In this document: positions 8,641 to 17,951 of the stretch, piece after piece
How positions within the stretch are numbered: position 1 is the first letter of the stretch
How the letters are laid out: the number at the start of each line of letters is the position of its first letter
Assembly: GCA_013911655.1 (NCBI GenBank)
Contig: JACESU010000001.1
Coordinates: forward strand, 444,063 to 508,062
DNA: 64,000 bases
Source: Alphaproteobacteria bacterium
GTDB lineage: Bacteria; Pseudomonadota; Alphaproteobacteria; Caedimonadales; UBA1908
Direction of reading: 5' to 3'
Program-made: the position numbers and the translations under genes
Notes under the pieces: generated by a model
The model's input: the letters and a program-made list of their open reading frames with translations, nothing else
Database searches by the model: none
Told to the model about the DNA's origin: nothing

Positions 8641-9532
8641 GATCCGCGGGCGGGTTCATCTGCGACATGGCCTTTCCAAGAAGTGTCACGTTATGACGCA
8701 TGAGCGTGAGATAAGTGGGCGCAGGCTCGTTTTTCTCGGACAAGGCATCAGAGTAAAGGGTCTCGCCCAAAGACGCCCCTGTTTCATCGGCCAATTGATT
8801 GATGAGTTTTGGGTTCGTCATGTTTTCGACAAAAAGCGTCTTGATACCGAGGGCTTTGATTTGCTGGATGAGGGCCGCCATATTCCAGGCAGAAGGCTCA
8901 ACCTGGGTGCTGATTCCTACAGGCGCCAGAACCTTTACCTTGTATTCCGTAGCAAAATAAAAAAACGCATCGTGGGCGGTAATGACAACCCGTGCGTTTT
9001 GGGGGTAGGGCGCAAGACTCTCACGAATCCAAAGGTCAAGGGCCTCTAACTTGTCAATATAGGCAGCAGCGTTCCTTTGATAGGTGTCTTTATGGATAGG
9101 GTCAAGGAGGCTTAAGGCCTTTTCAATGTTTTGAATATAGATTTTGGCGTTGGGCACACTTAGCCACGCATGAGGATCGTGCTGAAGATGGCCGTCTTGA
9201 GTCAGGGTGCGAGACTGGATCCCATCAGTTGCAACACACACGGGCCCTATGTATCCGCTGGTTTCCTTCAGGCGGTCAAACCAAGCCTCGAATCCCAGAC
9301 CATTGATCACCACAAGATCTGCCGTGGTTAAAAGAGTTACTGTTTGAGGGGTGGGCTCGAAAATATGGGCATCACTATTGGGGCCGACAATGGCGCTCAC
9401 CTCCACATAGTCATCACCAATTTTTTGGACAAAATCTTGTAAAATCGTAAAGCTTGTGACGACCTTAAAGGGGGCCGCCCCACACAAAGTAGGCAGCATC
9501 AGTGCGGTCAAAAAGGCCCATCTCAAGCGCAT
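8615..9532 (-). CDS. Metal ABC transporter substrate-binding protein (cluster A-I, Mn/Zn type)
   Basis: A periplasmic binding protein of 305 residues with an N-terminal signal peptide ending near LCGAA. The four expected ligands are visible: His in SDAHIFEP, His in HDPHAWLS, Glu in LFVENMTN and Asp in LYSDALS. The His-His-Glu-Asp set, with no His-rich loop, is that of PsaA/MntC/SitA (Mn, Zn or Fe) rather than of zinc-dedicated ZnuA, so manganese is a reasonable but unproven ligand. The start overlaps the permease stop as TAATG. It is the last gene of an ATPase-permease-binding-protein operon. Confidence 0.87.
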   Translation of the reverse strand: MRLRWAFLTALMLPTLCGAAPFKVVTSFTILQDFVQKIGDDYVEVSAIVGPNSDAHIFEPTPQTVTLLTTADLVVINGLGFEAWFDRLKETSGYIGPVCVATDGIQSRTLTQDGHLQHDPHAWLSVPNAKIYIQNIEKALSLLDPIHKDTYQRNAAAYIDKLEALDLWIRESLAPYPQNARVVITAHDAFFYFATEYKVKVLAPVGISTQVEPSAWNMAALIQQIKALGIKTLFVENMTNPKLINQLADETGASLGETLYSDALSEKNEPAPTYLTLMRHNVTLLGKAMSQMNPPADPMVALPAK

Positions 9533-10389
9533 TATGAAGATCCAGTATTTTTACGTGTTAGAAGGCTGCCGTGACGCCCAACGGTCAAAGAAACAAAGTA
9601 GAATACGCCCGCGACCAAAATAATGGCAGGGCCCGAGGGAAGCTCGAAGTGGTAAGAAAACACAAGCCCTAGATACCCAGAGACAAAGGCGATGGCAAAC
9701 GCCGCCGTCCAAAGGGACCATATTTGTTGTGCCCAAAAGCGTGCTGAAACAGCTGGGAGCATCATGAGGCCCAGCGCCATGAGAATTCCAAGCCCTTGGA
9801 AGGCCGCCACCATGTTCAGCACCACAAGTGCCATGAACAAGGTGTGATAAAGGGCGCCCTTGGCACCCAGCGCCTTCATGAATCCTGGGTCAAAGCACTC
9901 GAGGATCAAGGGGCGATAAATTACGGCAAGGGTAAGGAGGGTGAGCGTAGTAATAAGGGCAATCAAAATAAGAGCCGGTGTATTGACGCTTAAGATTGTG
10001 CCAAAAAGAATGTGGGTCAGATCAACGCTGTTTCCCTTGAGCGAGATCAAAATGGTTCCAAAGGCAAGGGCAATGAGATAAAGGCCTACAAAACTTGCGT
10101 CCTCTTGAAGCTGGGTGTGTCTTGTCACAAAGGTGGCAAGAAAGGCAATGCCGAGGCCTGCAATAATGCCGCCTATGCCCATGACGGGCAGGGAAAGTCC
10201 TGCGACCAAGTAACCGATGGCAACGCCCGGCATGATGGAATGGGAAAGCGCGTCCCCCAGGAGGCTCATGCGACGCAGGACCAAAAGGACGCCCACAGGC
10301 GCGCAGCCCAAGGAAAGCGCAAGGCAGGCCACAAGAGCTTTTTTAAGAAATGCGAAAGCGATAAAAGGAGCGATGAAAAACTCATACAT
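9532..10389 (-). CDS. Metal ABC transporter permease (ZnuB/MntB family)
   Basis: The 285-residue inner-membrane permease has about eight hydrophobic segments and the family stretches GVLLVLRRMSLLGDALSHS and PGVAIGYLVAG near the N-terminus, then LILECFDPGFMKALG and GLMMLPAVSARFWAQQ. The open frame continues 30 codons upstream into the ATPase gene, but the ATG at 10389 lies one base after that gene's stop and begins MYEFFIAPF, so it is the likely start. It forms the channel for the metal released by the binding protein at 8615. Confidence 0.88.
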   Translation of the reverse strand: MYEFFIAPFIAFAFLKKALVACLALSLGCAPVGVLLVLRRMSLLGDALSHSIMPGVAIGYLVAGLSLPVMGIGGIIAGLGIAFLATFVTRHTQLQEDASFVGLYLIALAFGTILISLKGNSVDLTHILFGTILSVNTPALILIALITTLTLLTLAVIYRPLILECFDPGFMKALGAKGALYHTLFMALVVLNMVAAFQGLGILMALGLMMLPAVSARFWAQQIWSLWTAAFAIAFVSGYLGLVFSYHFELPSGPAIILVAGVFYFVSLTVGRHGSLLTRKNTGSS

Positions 10390-10390
10390 T

Positions 10391-11173
10391 CTAGGCCACC
10401 TTTCCCGCGTCTGGAAAATCATGGAGACGGTTTTTTTCGCGCGCCCTGAAATGAGTTTTGGCTTGGCGCAAGGTCTCAAGAGTCAGAACGTCTTGGGTAG
10501 GACCCCACGCCAGCGCTTCACCGACCATAACAAGAGTGCTGGGGAAAAATTCACGTACAAGCTCGATGTCGTGGGATACAACAATCAAGGTCCGTCCTTC
10601 GTCGTGCCATTCCTGGATCAAGTGGATAAGATCCTCGATGGTATACGCATCCACCGCCGCAAAGGGCTCATCCAGAAGAATGATGGGGGCGTTTTGAAGG
10701 CAGAGTCTTGCAAAAAGTACTTTTTGAAACTGTCCTCCTGACAGAGTGCTCAGGAGCCTTTGTTCATATCCGCCAAGCCCTACACGCTCCAGGGCCCTTG
10801 TGACTTGGACGTTCGTGTCTTGGGGGAGGGGTCTAAAAAAACCCTGCTTTTGACAAAGCCCCATGGCCACGACATCACTTACATGAAGGGGAAAAGATCT
10901 GTCTACCTGAGCGGTCTGGGTCAAATACGCACAGTCGCGGCGCTTACAGTCTTGAAACGTTACACGCCCCTGGCGCAAGGGCACAAGACCTAGAAGAGCC
11001 TTTAAAAGTGTGCTTTTTCCGCCGCCGTTAGGGCCCACAATGGCCGTGAGGGAACTTGCTTCGAAGACACCAGATACACCTTCAATCGCCGGGATGTTTT
11101 GATAGGATACGGTGATATTATCAAGAATCAGAGTGCCCCCTTTTAAGGACGCGAGAGGTAGAGAAGACGTCAT
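10391..11173 (-). CDS. Metal ABC transporter ATP-binding protein (ZnuC/MntA family)
   Basis: The 260-residue ATPase has Walker A GPNGGGKSTLL, a Q-loop, the ABC signature LSGGQFQKVL, Walker B IILLDEPFAAVD and a switch His in VVSHD. The metal-importer subfamily is indicated by LTQTAQVDRSFPLHVSDVV. The frame is open for 29 codons further upstream, but the ATG at 11173 (MTSSLPL) gives the normal family start. It is first in the operon; about 300 bp of noncoding DNA before efp holds both divergent promoters. Confidence 0.9.
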   Translation of the reverse strand: MTSSLPLASLKGGTLILDNITVSYQNIPAIEGVSGVFEASSLTAIVGPNGGGKSTLLKALLGLVPLRQGRVTFQDCKRRDCAYLTQTAQVDRSFPLHVSDVVAMGLCQKQGFFRPLPQDTNVQVTRALERVGLGGYEQRLLSTLSGGQFQKVLFARLCLQNAPIILLDEPFAAVDAYTIEDLIHLIQEWHDEGRTLIVVSHDIELVREFFPSTLVMVGEALAWGPTQDVLTLETLRQAKTHFRAREKNRLHDFPDAGKVA

Positions 11174-11471
11174 AAGGTACGCTCTTTGAGGGGCATAAAA
11201 AGGCTCATGAGGTCGCCCACCACACGCATCCCCACAAGGGGAGAAGAAGGACCAAGACAATCCATAAACGTTTTGTCCATCCCCATGAAATTGGCGACAT
11301 TTTTACTCTCATCTGCAGACTACCCTTGCACTATGACAAGGGGACCCACGTTCTGTCAAGAAGACACCCCTCTTTAAACGGGGGCAATTTGGCATTTTAT
11401 CCTTGAAAAAAAGGGCAATCTATAGGCATGGTGTCACCATTACAGCTGTGTGTCAGACATAAAGGTGAATG
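11174..11471. other. Divergent intergenic region between the metal ABC operon and efp
   Basis: About 300 bases without a convincing gene. It must hold promoters for both directions. I could not place a clear -35/-10 pair or a Zur/MntR-like palindrome, so no regulatory site is called. Confidence 0.5.
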
Positions 11472-12041
11472 ATGAAAATTAATGGAAATGCCGTTCGTCC
11501 AGGTTATATCATTGAGCACAAGGGGCGTTTGTGGGTGGCAGTGAAAATCCAACACACCCAACCCGGCAAGGGCGGGGCGTATCTTCAGGTGGAGCTGAAG
11601 GATATCCGCGACGGCACTAAACTAAATGAGCGTTTTCGTTCCAGCGAAAGCGTCGAACGTGTGCGTCTTGACGAGCGTCCTTATCAGTTTCTTTTTGGAG
11701 ATGAGGGTAGTGGTCTTACGTTCATGGATCAAGAGACCTATGATCAAGTCGTCGTGCCTGCCGATCTTTTGGGGGATGGTTTGCCCTTCCTAGAAGAGGG
11801 CATGATGGTTACCATTTCCAGTTATGAAGGCGATATTGTGAGCGTAAGCTTGCCAGACAAGGTCACCGTGCGTATTCGCGACACAGAACCAGTCCTTAAG
11901 GGGCAAACGGCGGCCTCATCCTTTAAGCCTGCCATCCTTGAAAACGGCGTGCGTGTTATGGTGCCGCCCCATATTGATTCAGGAACCCTGATTGTGGTCA
12001 GTACCGGCGAGATGGAATACGTCGAACGAGCAAAAGAATAG
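11472..12041 (+). CDS. efp: Translation elongation factor P
   Basis: EF-P relieves ribosome stalling at polyproline. The 189-residue protein has three beta-barrel domains typical of the family. The N-terminal domain shows KINGNAVRPGYIIEHKG and the modified-lysine loop in QPGKGGAYLQVELKD. The C-terminus carries SGTLIVVSTGEMEYVERAKE. Two ATGs are adjacent (11469 and 11472). The AAAGGTG site is better spaced for the second, giving the usual MKINGN start. suhB follows after 15 nt, probably in the same transcript. Confidence 0.95.
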   Translation: MKINGNAVRPGYIIEHKGRLWVAVKIQHTQPGKGGAYLQVELKDIRDGTKLNERFRSSESVERVRLDERPYQFLFGDEGSGLTFMDQETYDQVVVPADLLGDGLPFLEEGMMVTISSYEGDIVSVSLPDKVTVRIRDTEPVLKGQTAASSFKPAILENGVRVMVPPHIDSGTLIVVSTGEMEYVERAKE

Positions 12042-12056
12042 AAAGGTTATTTTCCC

Positions 12057-12881
12057 ATGGTTGACGCTGCATTACCGCGCCTTGCGATCCAGTTTCCGTT
12101 ACTTAATATGATGGCCCGCGCGGCTGCAAAGGCCTCGCGTAAGCTAGTGCGAGACTTTGGTGAGGTAGAGCAGCTTCAGGTCTCGAAAAAAGGCCCTGGC
12201 GACTTTGTGTCGACAGCTGATTTACGCGCGGAAAAGACGATTAAAGAAGAACTTATGAAGGCAAAGCCTGGTGCGGGGTTCCTCATGGAGGAATCAGGCG
12301 AGGTAGAAGCGGCTCCTGGCCTTGGACGATGGATTGTCGACCCTTTGGACGGGACCACAAACTTCTTACACGGGGTGCCCCACTTTGCCATTTCCATGGC
12401 CTATGAAGAACGCGGACAAGTGATTGCGGGGCTTATTTACGATCCCCTTCTTGACGAGATGTTCTACGCGGTCAAGGGTATGGGAGCGTTTCTAAACGAC
12501 AGGCGTTTACGCGTGGCGGTACGCGACCGTCTGCCTGATGCCTTGATGGCTAATAGCCGTCCTCACGCCCAAAGCGATGCCTCCAAAACCTTTTCAGGCG
12601 AACTGCAAAAGGCAGCCGCCTTGGCGGGGCAAGCGGCCGGCATGCGCCGTATGGGATCTGCCACCCTTGATCTATGTTATGTGGCGGCGGGACGTTATGA
12701 TCTGTATATCGGCATTGACCTGTGCCCTTGGGATATGGCGGCTGGAGTCCTTATTGCAAAGGAAGCAGGCGCTGTTGCGACAGACTTGAACGGTAAAGAT
12801 AAATTTTTTGAGACGAAGACAGTGATGGTGGCCAATGATCGCCTTCATCACGCAGCCATGAGTTATATCAAGGGGATATAG
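12057..12881 (+). CDS. suhB: Inositol-1-monophosphatase family protein (SuhB-like)
   Basis: A Mg-dependent sugar-phosphate phosphatase of 274 residues. SuhB homologues also act in rRNA transcription antitermination. Seen: DFVSTADLRAE, the metal-binding EESGE, the signature WIVDPLDGTTNFLHG, and the C-terminal LCPWDMAAGVLIAKEAG with the second metal Asp. All catalytic residues of the family appear intact. AAAGG precedes the start. It follows efp closely and ends before a perfect bidirectional terminator. Confidence 0.92.
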   Translation: MVDAALPRLAIQFPLLNMMARAAAKASRKLVRDFGEVEQLQVSKKGPGDFVSTADLRAEKTIKEELMKAKPGAGFLMEESGEVEAAPGLGRWIVDPLDGTTNFLHGVPHFAISMAYEERGQVIAGLIYDPLLDEMFYAVKGMGAFLNDRRLRVAVRDRLPDALMANSRPHAQSDASKTFSGELQKAAALAGQAAGMRRMGSATLDLCYVAAGRYDLYIGIDLCPWDMAAGVLIAKEAGAVATDLNGKDKFFETKTVMVANDRLHHAAMSYIKGI

Positions 12882-12905
12882 CTGTTTGTGTGAGTAAGGA
12901 AAAAT

Positions 12906-12935
12906 AAAAAAGGGCCCGTTTAAGGGCCCTTTTTT
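12906..12935. terminator. Bidirectional terminator between suhB and ihfA
   Basis: AAAAAAGGGCCC (12906-12917) and GGGCCCTTTTTT (12924-12935) form a perfect 12-bp stem with a 6-nt loop, giving a T run on both strands. It serves the convergent suhB and ihfA genes. Confidence 0.9.
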
Positions 12936-12949
12936 AGTGTATCGAAGAT

Positions 12950-13252
12950 TTATTTCTTGCCTTCTTTTTCGACCATATCCTTGAGGGTCATGGAGGCTCT
13001 GAAGGAAATCACTTGGCGCGGGGCAATCATAACCTCTTGTCCAGTTTTAGGGTTGCGTCCCACGCGATTATTTTTCTTGCGAATAGAAAAGCTTCCAAAG
13101 GAAGAAAGTTTGAGTTGTCCTTCTTTTTCAAGTCCTTCGGACATTTGCTCTAATGCGTCTTCCAAAAGCTCCATGGAGCGCCGACGGGACAAATTCACTT
13201 TGGCGGCAATGGAATCGCTTATTTCTGCTCTTGTTAATGTTTTATCAGACAT
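12950..13252 (-). CDS. ihfA: Integration host factor alpha-type DNA-binding protein
   Basis: A 100-residue HU/IHF-family protein that bends DNA. The N-terminal helical part (TRAEISDSIAAKVNLSRRRS) and the beta-arm (VGRNPKTGQEVMIAPRQVISFRAS) are complete. The arm motif GRNPKTG with the Pro for intercalation, followed by a Ser/Arg-rich strand, is closer to IHF-alpha than to HU; subunit naming is inference. It stands alone, facing suhB across a shared terminator, with an AT-rich upstream region. Confidence 0.87.
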   Translation of the reverse strand: MSDKTLTRAEISDSIAAKVNLSRRRSMELLEDALEQMSEGLEKEGQLKLSSFGSFSIRKKNNRVGRNPKTGQEVMIAPRQVISFRASMTLKDMVEKEGKK

Positions 13253-13486
13253 AACGACCTCGCTGTTTTTTTTAGGAATCTAACCTGTGACTAGAATACC
13301 TCAGAGGTTTAAAAAAACAAGATTTTTTTGGTTAATATTGATTGATAAAAAGTTAATTTTTAAAGTTATTCTTTTCTTTGTTTGCGTTTTATTGATTTTT
13401 GAAAAAAAGTCTCTTTTTTTTGTTTGGCGTCAATAATAAACTTACCTAAGCGATGGGTTGTTATGGGCCATATAAAAGGTAAAATT

Positions 13487-14260
13487 ATGAAAAAATTGAA
13501 ACATCTTATAGAGATACCTCTGGGAATATCGTTAATGGCCGTAAGTGTGGTGGATCATTCTTGGGGGCTTGGCATCAAAAGAGCCTTTCCAAATGAGGAG
13601 CAGAATATCCATAAAAATCCTTCAGATAAACCCGGGAGGGTGTCAGATGGATCTTCTTTGAAAAAAGAGATCTCGCTGTTAAAAAAAACCTTAGACGTGC
13701 TTGCTGACGACAAAGGTCATGATCACATCGCTCAAAAAATCTTTATTTCTATGCACGCGTTTCTAGATGATTTACTCGTGTTATCCAAACAAGTGACTGA
13801 TCTTGAAAAAGAAAAAGAGGCCGCTAGAAAGAAGCTTTTTTTGCTTGACCAAGAACATGCAACCCTGCTCAAAAAAGCAAACAGCATGATCCTTGATGTT
13901 AGGAAAGCACTTAAAAGCGTGGAAGGAATGGCTGTTGGGGAACCAAATAGGTTTCCTGAACGCTGTTTTACGATGACAGATCCGAATACCGTGCAAAAAG
14001 CAGGATTGAAATCCGTGACGGGGGTGATCGAGACCTTTAACCGTGTGTGGGTCTTGACAGACGCGGACGCAAAGGGCGTTGATGGGGCCGTGCGTTATCA
14101 CTTAAGTGCAGATGTAGGGATGACGGGGTCAAAGGATCACAACGCAGGCCTTGTAGCCCGCAGTCACACACCGCAAAATATGGTCGTGACGGGGCTACTA
14201 GATCCACAAACAAAAACCATTAGGTGTGTGTCGCAATCACGCAAAGCAGGCCCGCGTTAA
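13487..14260 (+). CDS. Hypothetical exported protein with coiled-coil segment
   Basis: I do not recognise this 257-residue protein. The ATG at 13487 is preceded by AAAGGT and starts [19 protein letters not shown], a plausible though weak signal peptide. The open frame begins earlier at 13424 without a good ribosome site. Residues about 60-150 contain charged heptad-like stretches ([29 protein letters not shown]) suggesting a coiled coil. The C-terminal third is Gly/Val/Thr rich and looks like a small beta domain ([20 protein letters not shown]). The 3' end overlaps yihA by 4 nt. Base composition upstream is strongly AT-rich. Confidence 0.65.
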   Translation: MKKLKHLIEIPLGISLMAVSVVDHSWGLGIKRAFPNEEQNIHKNPSDKPGRVSDGSSLKKEISLLKKTLDVLADDKGHDHIAQKIFISMHAFLDDLLVLSKQVTDLEKEKEAARKKLFLLDQEHATLLKKANSMILDVRKALKSVEGMAVGEPNRFPERCFTMTDPNTVQKAGLKSVTGVIETFNRVWVLTDADAKGVDGAVRYHLSADVGMTGSKDHNAGLVARSHTPQNMVVTGLLDPQTKTIRCVSQSRKAGPR

Positions 14261-14910
14261 GGGGCAAGCTCTGGGCGTAAAATGGTTTCAAGATGAGAGC
14301 GTAGTTCGTCAAGGCCCCAATCCTTTTGAGAGCTGGTGGTGATCAAGGTAGGGTAGGCGGCAGGATGCTTGGCAATCGCCTCACTTACCTTAAGCGAGAT
14401 TTGCTCTTGTTGGGCTTTGCTAAGTTTGTCCATTTTGGTCAAGACGACTTGATAGGAAACAGCGGAGTCGTTCAAAAGCTTCATGACTTCAAGGTCATTT
14501 TTCATGAGGCCGTGCCTTGCATCGATTAAAAGAAAGACACGTTTGAGGCTGACACGACCGCGTAAATAGTCTTTCACAAGGCGCGTCCAGGCGGCCACCA
14601 TTTCTTTGGGCGCTTTGGCGTATCCATATCCTGGCATATCCACAAGATAGAGAAGGCCTGCCCAGTTAAAGAAGTTAAGTTGTTGGGTGCGCCCCGGCGT
14701 GTTCGAGGTTCTGGCAAGGCCTGTTCTTCCCACAAGGGCGTTAATCAAGGAGGATTTTCCAACGTTAGACCGGCCCGCAAAGGCGATCTCAGGAAGCGTC
14801 ATGGGAGGCAGTGTTTTCAGCGATACAACAGAGGTGACAAAGTCGCACGGCTGCCCCTTCAAAGAAGAAGGGGCAGCCGCTAGGGCATTATGATCAAGGG
14901 AATCTGACAT
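14257..14910 (-). CDS. yihA: Ribosome biogenesis GTP-binding protein YihA/YsxC (EngB)
   Basis: A TRAFAC GTPase of 217 residues needed for 50S subunit assembly. Seen: G1 [17 protein letters not shown]2 [15 protein letters not shown]3 [12 protein letters not shown], and G4 LTKMDKLSK. All nucleotide-binding motifs are intact. It directly follows yidC (2-nt gap), in the widely conserved rpmH-rnpA-yidD-yidC-yihA order. Confidence 0.94.
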   Translation of the reverse strand: MSDSLDHNALAAAPSSLKGQPCDFVTSVVSLKTLPPMTLPEIAFAGRSNVGKSSLINALVGRTGLARTSNTPGRTQQLNFFNWAGLLYLVDMPGYGYAKAPKEMVAAWTRLVKDYLRGRVSLKRVFLLIDARHGLMKNDLEVMKLLNDSAVSYQVVLTKMDKLSKAQQEQISLKVSEAIAKHPAAYPTLITTSSQKDWGLDELRSHLETILRPELAP

Positions 14911-14912
14911 GA

Positions 14913-16628
14913 TTACTTGTTCACATTGGCGGTTTTAGTCTTTTGTGAGGACAGATGCATGATGGCACCCTGTTGCATGATGGTCAAAAGGTTGCTCCAT
15001 GTCCAATAGATCACAAGACCTGCTGGGAAGTTCGCCAAGATAAAGGTGAACACGACGGGCATGATCATGAATACTTTGGCTTGAGCAGGATCAGCGGGTG
15101 CTGGGTTCAGCTTTTGTTGGGCCCACATGGTCAGACCCATGAGGATCGGCCAGGCCCCCAGCATAAGGAAGCTAGGAGGTGTCCAGGATATAAGACCAAA
15201 CAAAGTAAAGAGGTTCGTTGGATCTGGCACCGACAGGTCGTGAATCCAGCCAAAGAAAGGTGCATGACGCATTTCGATGGTGATGTAAATAACCTTATAC
15301 AGGGCAAAGAACACGGGAATCTGAATCAGCATGGGCAGGCACCCAGAAACAGGATTCACTTTTTCTTTCTTGTAAAGCTCCATCATTTCTTGGTTCAGGC
15401 GCATCTTATCTTCAGCAAAACGCTCTTGGAGCTTTTTGACCTTAGGTTGTAGATCGCGCATGCGGGCCATGGAGCGGTACTGTTTGTTGGCAATGGGAAA
15501 GAACGCAAGCTTTAGAAGAAGCGTTAAGACCAAAATCGCGATCCCAAAGTTACCAAAGTAACCATACATATAAGTCAAGAAGTGGAAGATGGGCTTTGTT
15601 ATCAAATAATACCACCCGAAATCTACGGCAAGGTCAAAGTGGGGGACGCCAAGCTTGGCCTCATACCCATCAAGAAGGGAGAGGACCTTAGCACCTGCAA
15701 AGAAGTGTGCGGTATTTTCAATGGCGGCACCCGGCGCAAGGGGAAGGGACTTGCCCGTAAAATCCACTTGGTAAAGCGGTGTGCCCCCCGTTTCAGTATA
15801 GCGGTAGCTTGCGGTCATGGGGGACTTTTGATCAGGGACAAGGGCGGTGAGCCAATACTTATCGGTGATGCCCATCCACCCTTCGGTGGACTTGTGGGTC
15901 TCTGTCTTGACGTCTTGCAGCTTTGAGTACTTTAGTTCTACAAGAGACTTGCCCAAGTAACCAATGGGGCCTTCGTGAAGGATAAATAGATCCTCAGTCT
16001 TGGGGGTGCCTTGACGGGCGATAAGGCCGTAAGGGGTCAAATCCAGAGGACGGCCCGCGTTGTTGGTGACCTTATCGGTAATGGTGAAAAGGTAGTCCTT
16101 ATCAACAGCGATCGTGCGCTCGAACACAAGGCCTTGACCGTTGTCCCAAGTCAGGGTCACCGGCGTTTCGGGCGTCAGTTCTGTTTGAGAGGTTTGCCAA
16201 CGCGTTTGAGGGCCGGGCAAGGCAATCGAGCGGTCTTGGGAAAGCCATCCAAATTCTGCCCAGTAAGGATGCGTTGTGCGTTCGGGTGAGAGGAGCGTCA
16301 CAAGAGGACTGTCCTTGGCGGTTGTCTCGTGATAGTGCGAGAGGGTCACATCATCAAAGCGCGCCCCGACTAGAGACAAAGAGCCGCTGACAAGAGGCGC
16401 CTTAATGGAAAGACGCGTGTCGGCATTTTGCCCTAAAGCTTCTTGACGAGTGAGGGGGGGCAGAACTTGTTGTGCCAACGTCGGCAGGTGGGCGTCTGAC
16501 CCCTTAGTGGTGGCTTCTGCGACCTTAGCTAGTTGAGGCGTTGGGGCCGGGAACAAATAGTTCCATCCCAAAAGAATTAGGGTGGAGAAAACCACCAAAA
16601 TGATGAGATTACGTTTATCGTCAGACAT
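14913..16628 (-). CDS. yidC: Membrane protein insertase YidC
   Basis: YidC inserts and folds inner-membrane proteins, alone or with SecYEG. The 571-residue protein has the Gram-negative architecture: an N-terminal anchor ([16 protein letters not shown]), a large periplasmic beta domain (to about residue 350), and a C-terminal 60KD_IMP core with [40 protein letters not shown] and [16 protein letters not shown]. The Arg in the core helix (KQYRSMARM) is present. Of two tandem ATGs, 16628 sits better behind AAGG. The start overlaps the yidD stop. Confidence 0.95.
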   Translation of the reverse strand: MSDDKRNLIILVVFSTLILLGWNYLFPAPTPQLAKVAEATTKGSDAHLPTLAQQVLPPLTRQEALGQNADTRLSIKAPLVSGSLSLVGARFDDVTLSHYHETTAKDSPLVTLLSPERTTHPYWAEFGWLSQDRSIALPGPQTRWQTSQTELTPETPVTLTWDNGQGLVFERTIAVDKDYLFTITDKVTNNAGRPLDLTPYGLIARQGTPKTEDLFILHEGPIGYLGKSLVELKYSKLQDVKTETHKSTEGWMGITDKYWLTALVPDQKSPMTASYRYTETGGTPLYQVDFTGKSLPLAPGAAIENTAHFFAGAKVLSLLDGYEAKLGVPHFDLAVDFGWYYLITKPIFHFLTYMYGYFGNFGIAILVLTLLLKLAFFPIANKQYRSMARMRDLQPKVKKLQERFAEDKMRLNQEMMELYKKEKVNPVSGCLPMLIQIPVFFALYKVIYITIEMRHAPFFGWIHDLSVPDPTNLFTLFGLISWTPPSFLMLGAWPILMGLTMWAQQKLNPAPADPAQAKVFMIMPVVFTFILANFPAGLVIYWTWSNLLTIMQQGAIMHLSSQKTKTANVNK

Positions 16629-16938
16629 CATGAACCTTTTTTGTTTTGCAATTATGGACGGGTGAGGAAGTATGGGGCGGGACGGGATCAAACCCCTCGC
16701 GGCCCCAAGGATGGCAGCTAAAAAGCCGTCTCATGCCAAAGGCAAGTCCCTTTAAAATGCCATGCTGGACAAGGGCTTGCTGCATATAGGACGAACAAGA
16801 CGGGTAAAAACGACAGCGGTGACCAAGCAGGGGTGAAAGCAATTTTTGGTAAAGACGAATCAAAAGAGTCAAGAAGGTGATGACTCTTGAAGAGGTGCTT
16901 TTTGTGTTATGAGACGATGTAAATGTTTTGTTGCCCAC
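16621..16938 (-). CDS. yidD: Membrane protein insertion efficiency factor YidD
   Basis: A 105-residue protein with the hallmark LIRLYQKLLSPLLGHRCRFYPSCSSYMQQAL and a CHPWGREGFDPVP tail. YidD sits at the inner membrane near YidC and aids insertion. The start is GTG 16938, behind a GGAAG. It overlaps the end of rnpA by 70 nt, an arrangement typical of this operon. The N-terminal 20 residues, coded within rnpA, are unusually polar (TSSHNTKSTSS). Confidence 0.92.
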   Translation of the reverse strand: MGNKTFTSSHNTKSTSSRVITFLTLLIRLYQKLLSPLLGHRCRFYPSCSSYMQQALVQHGILKGLAFGMRRLFSCHPWGREGFDPVPPHTSSPVHNCKTKKVHDV

Positions 16939-17258
16939 CGTAATTCTTCCACCAGCTCCCAGTATGTTTTTTTAGCCGCAACGGGTCGTGCGATCAGAAC
17001 ATAGTCACAGGAACGTTTGTCCCCATTTTGTAGAACGAGGCTGACAGCTTCACGCAGTCTTCGCCTTACCTTGTTTCTTACAACGGCTGAGCCAACTTTA
17101 CGACTGACCGTATATCCTATGCGTGAGGAGGAAAGGCTTTCATCCTGATGAGAAGCCAGCATCCCCTGCAAAATGAAAGACTCTGCGACCCACTTTTCCC
17201 CCTCTAAGCCAACTTGCTTAAAGGATTTTCTCTTTTTAAGAGTAGGAAGCGGGCGCAG
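16869..17258 (-). CDS. rnpA: Ribonuclease P protein component, apparent CTG start
   Basis: RnpA is the protein cofactor of RNase P, which trims tRNA 5' ends. Seen: GYTVSRKVGSAVVRNKVRRRLREAVS, the RNR-type signature. No in-frame ATG, GTG or TTG lies between the in-frame stop at 17328-17330 and a TTG at 17171, yet the residues before that TTG (LKKRKSFKQVGLEGEKWVAE) match the conserved RnpA N-terminus. A CTG at 17258 has AAGGA 8 nt upstream, just after the rpmH stop. I take it as the start, giving 129 residues, a normal length. Confidence 0.85.
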   Translation of the reverse strand: MRPLPTLKKRKSFKQVGLEGEKWVAESFILQGMLASHQDESLSSSRIGYTVSRKVGSAVVRNKVRRRLREAVSLVLQNGDKRSCDYVLIARPVAAKKTYWELVEELRWATKHLHRLITQKAPLQESSPS

Positions 17259-17269
17259 AGGTGTATTCC

Positions 17270-17404
17270 TTACGCAGAAAGACGTGCACGACCTTTTGCA
17301 CGGCGACGTGCCAAGACAAGACGGCCATTAGCTGTTTGCATGCGTTGACGAAAACCATGACGACGCTTGCGGACCAAAACGCTTGGTTGATAAGTTCTTT
17401 TCAC
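17270..17404 (-). CDS. rpmH: 50S ribosomal protein L34
   Basis: This 44-residue gene, too short for many ORF searches, reads [17 protein letters not shown], then [19 protein letters not shown] and GRARLSA, an exact L34 pattern. The start is GTG (17404), 6 nt after an AAGGAGA ribosome site. It is the first gene of the rnpA-yidD-yidC-yihA run, and 11 bases separate its stop from the rnpA CTG start. L34 is a small basic component of the large ribosomal subunit. Confidence 0.97.
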   Translation of the reverse strand: MKRTYQPSVLVRKRRHGFRQRMQTANGRLVLARRRAKGRARLSA

Positions 17405-17460
17405 AGAACGTCTCCTTTATCTTAACAAAATAGAAGAAACAACGTTTCCTCATTAAAACC

Positions 17461-17484
17461 AGGGGTTCTACAACGAGAACCCCT
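17461..17484 (-). terminator. Terminator after rpsI
   Basis: AGGGGTTCT (17461-17469) and AGAACCCCT (17476-17484) form a perfect 9-bp stem with a 6-nt loop. On the minus strand it lies 9 nt past the rpsI stop and is followed by GGTTTTAA, a short T stretch. Confidence 0.7.
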
Positions 17485-17493
17485 ATCAAAAAA

Positions 17494-17949
17494 CTAGCGC
17501 TTAGAGAACTGGAAGCTACGACGGGCTTTACGCTTACCGTATTTTTTACGTTCTACAACGCGGCTGTCACGTGTCAAGAAGCCTTCGCTCTTGAGGACAG
17601 CACGCAGAGATGGCTCGTAGTAAGTCAGCGCCTTGCTGATGCCGTGACGCACTGCGCCAGCTTGACCAGAAAGACCACCACCTTGAACTGTGCAGATCAC
17701 GTCAAAGTGTGTGTCACGCTTAGCATGGACCAAAGGCTGTCTCATAAGCATTTGAAGAACGGGGCGACCAAAATAGTGGTTGCCTTCTTTACCGTTCACA
17801 GTGATGCGACCTGTACCAGCCTTGATCCAAACACGAGCAATGGCATCTTTACGCTTACCAGTCGCATAGGAACGGCCTTGGGCATCAATCTGAGGCTTAG
17901 CTTGGACAACCTCGGGCGTCACAGCGGACGTTAATGTATCAAGACCCAT
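17494..17949 (-). CDS. rpsI: 30S ribosomal protein S9
   Basis: The 151-residue protein contains [41 protein letters not shown] and ends in [16 protein letters not shown], the conserved S9 tail reaching into the ribosomal P site. The N-terminal 25 residues are an extension common in alphaproteobacteria. It follows rplM by 2 nt, in the standard rplM-rpsI operon. Confidence 0.97.
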   Translation of the reverse strand: MGLDTLTSAVTPEVVQAKPQIDAQGRSYATGKRKDAIARVWIKAGTGRITVNGKEGNHYFGRPVLQMLMRQPLVHAKRDTHFDVICTVQGGGLSGQAGAVRHGISKALTYYEPSLRAVLKSEGFLTRDSRVVERKKYGKRKARRSFQFSKR

Positions 17950-17951
17950 GA

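Noticed and set aside
17259-17500. Possible replication origin next to rpmH
   Set aside because: The rpmH region often lies near oriC, but I see no DnaA-box cluster and dnaA is not adjacent.
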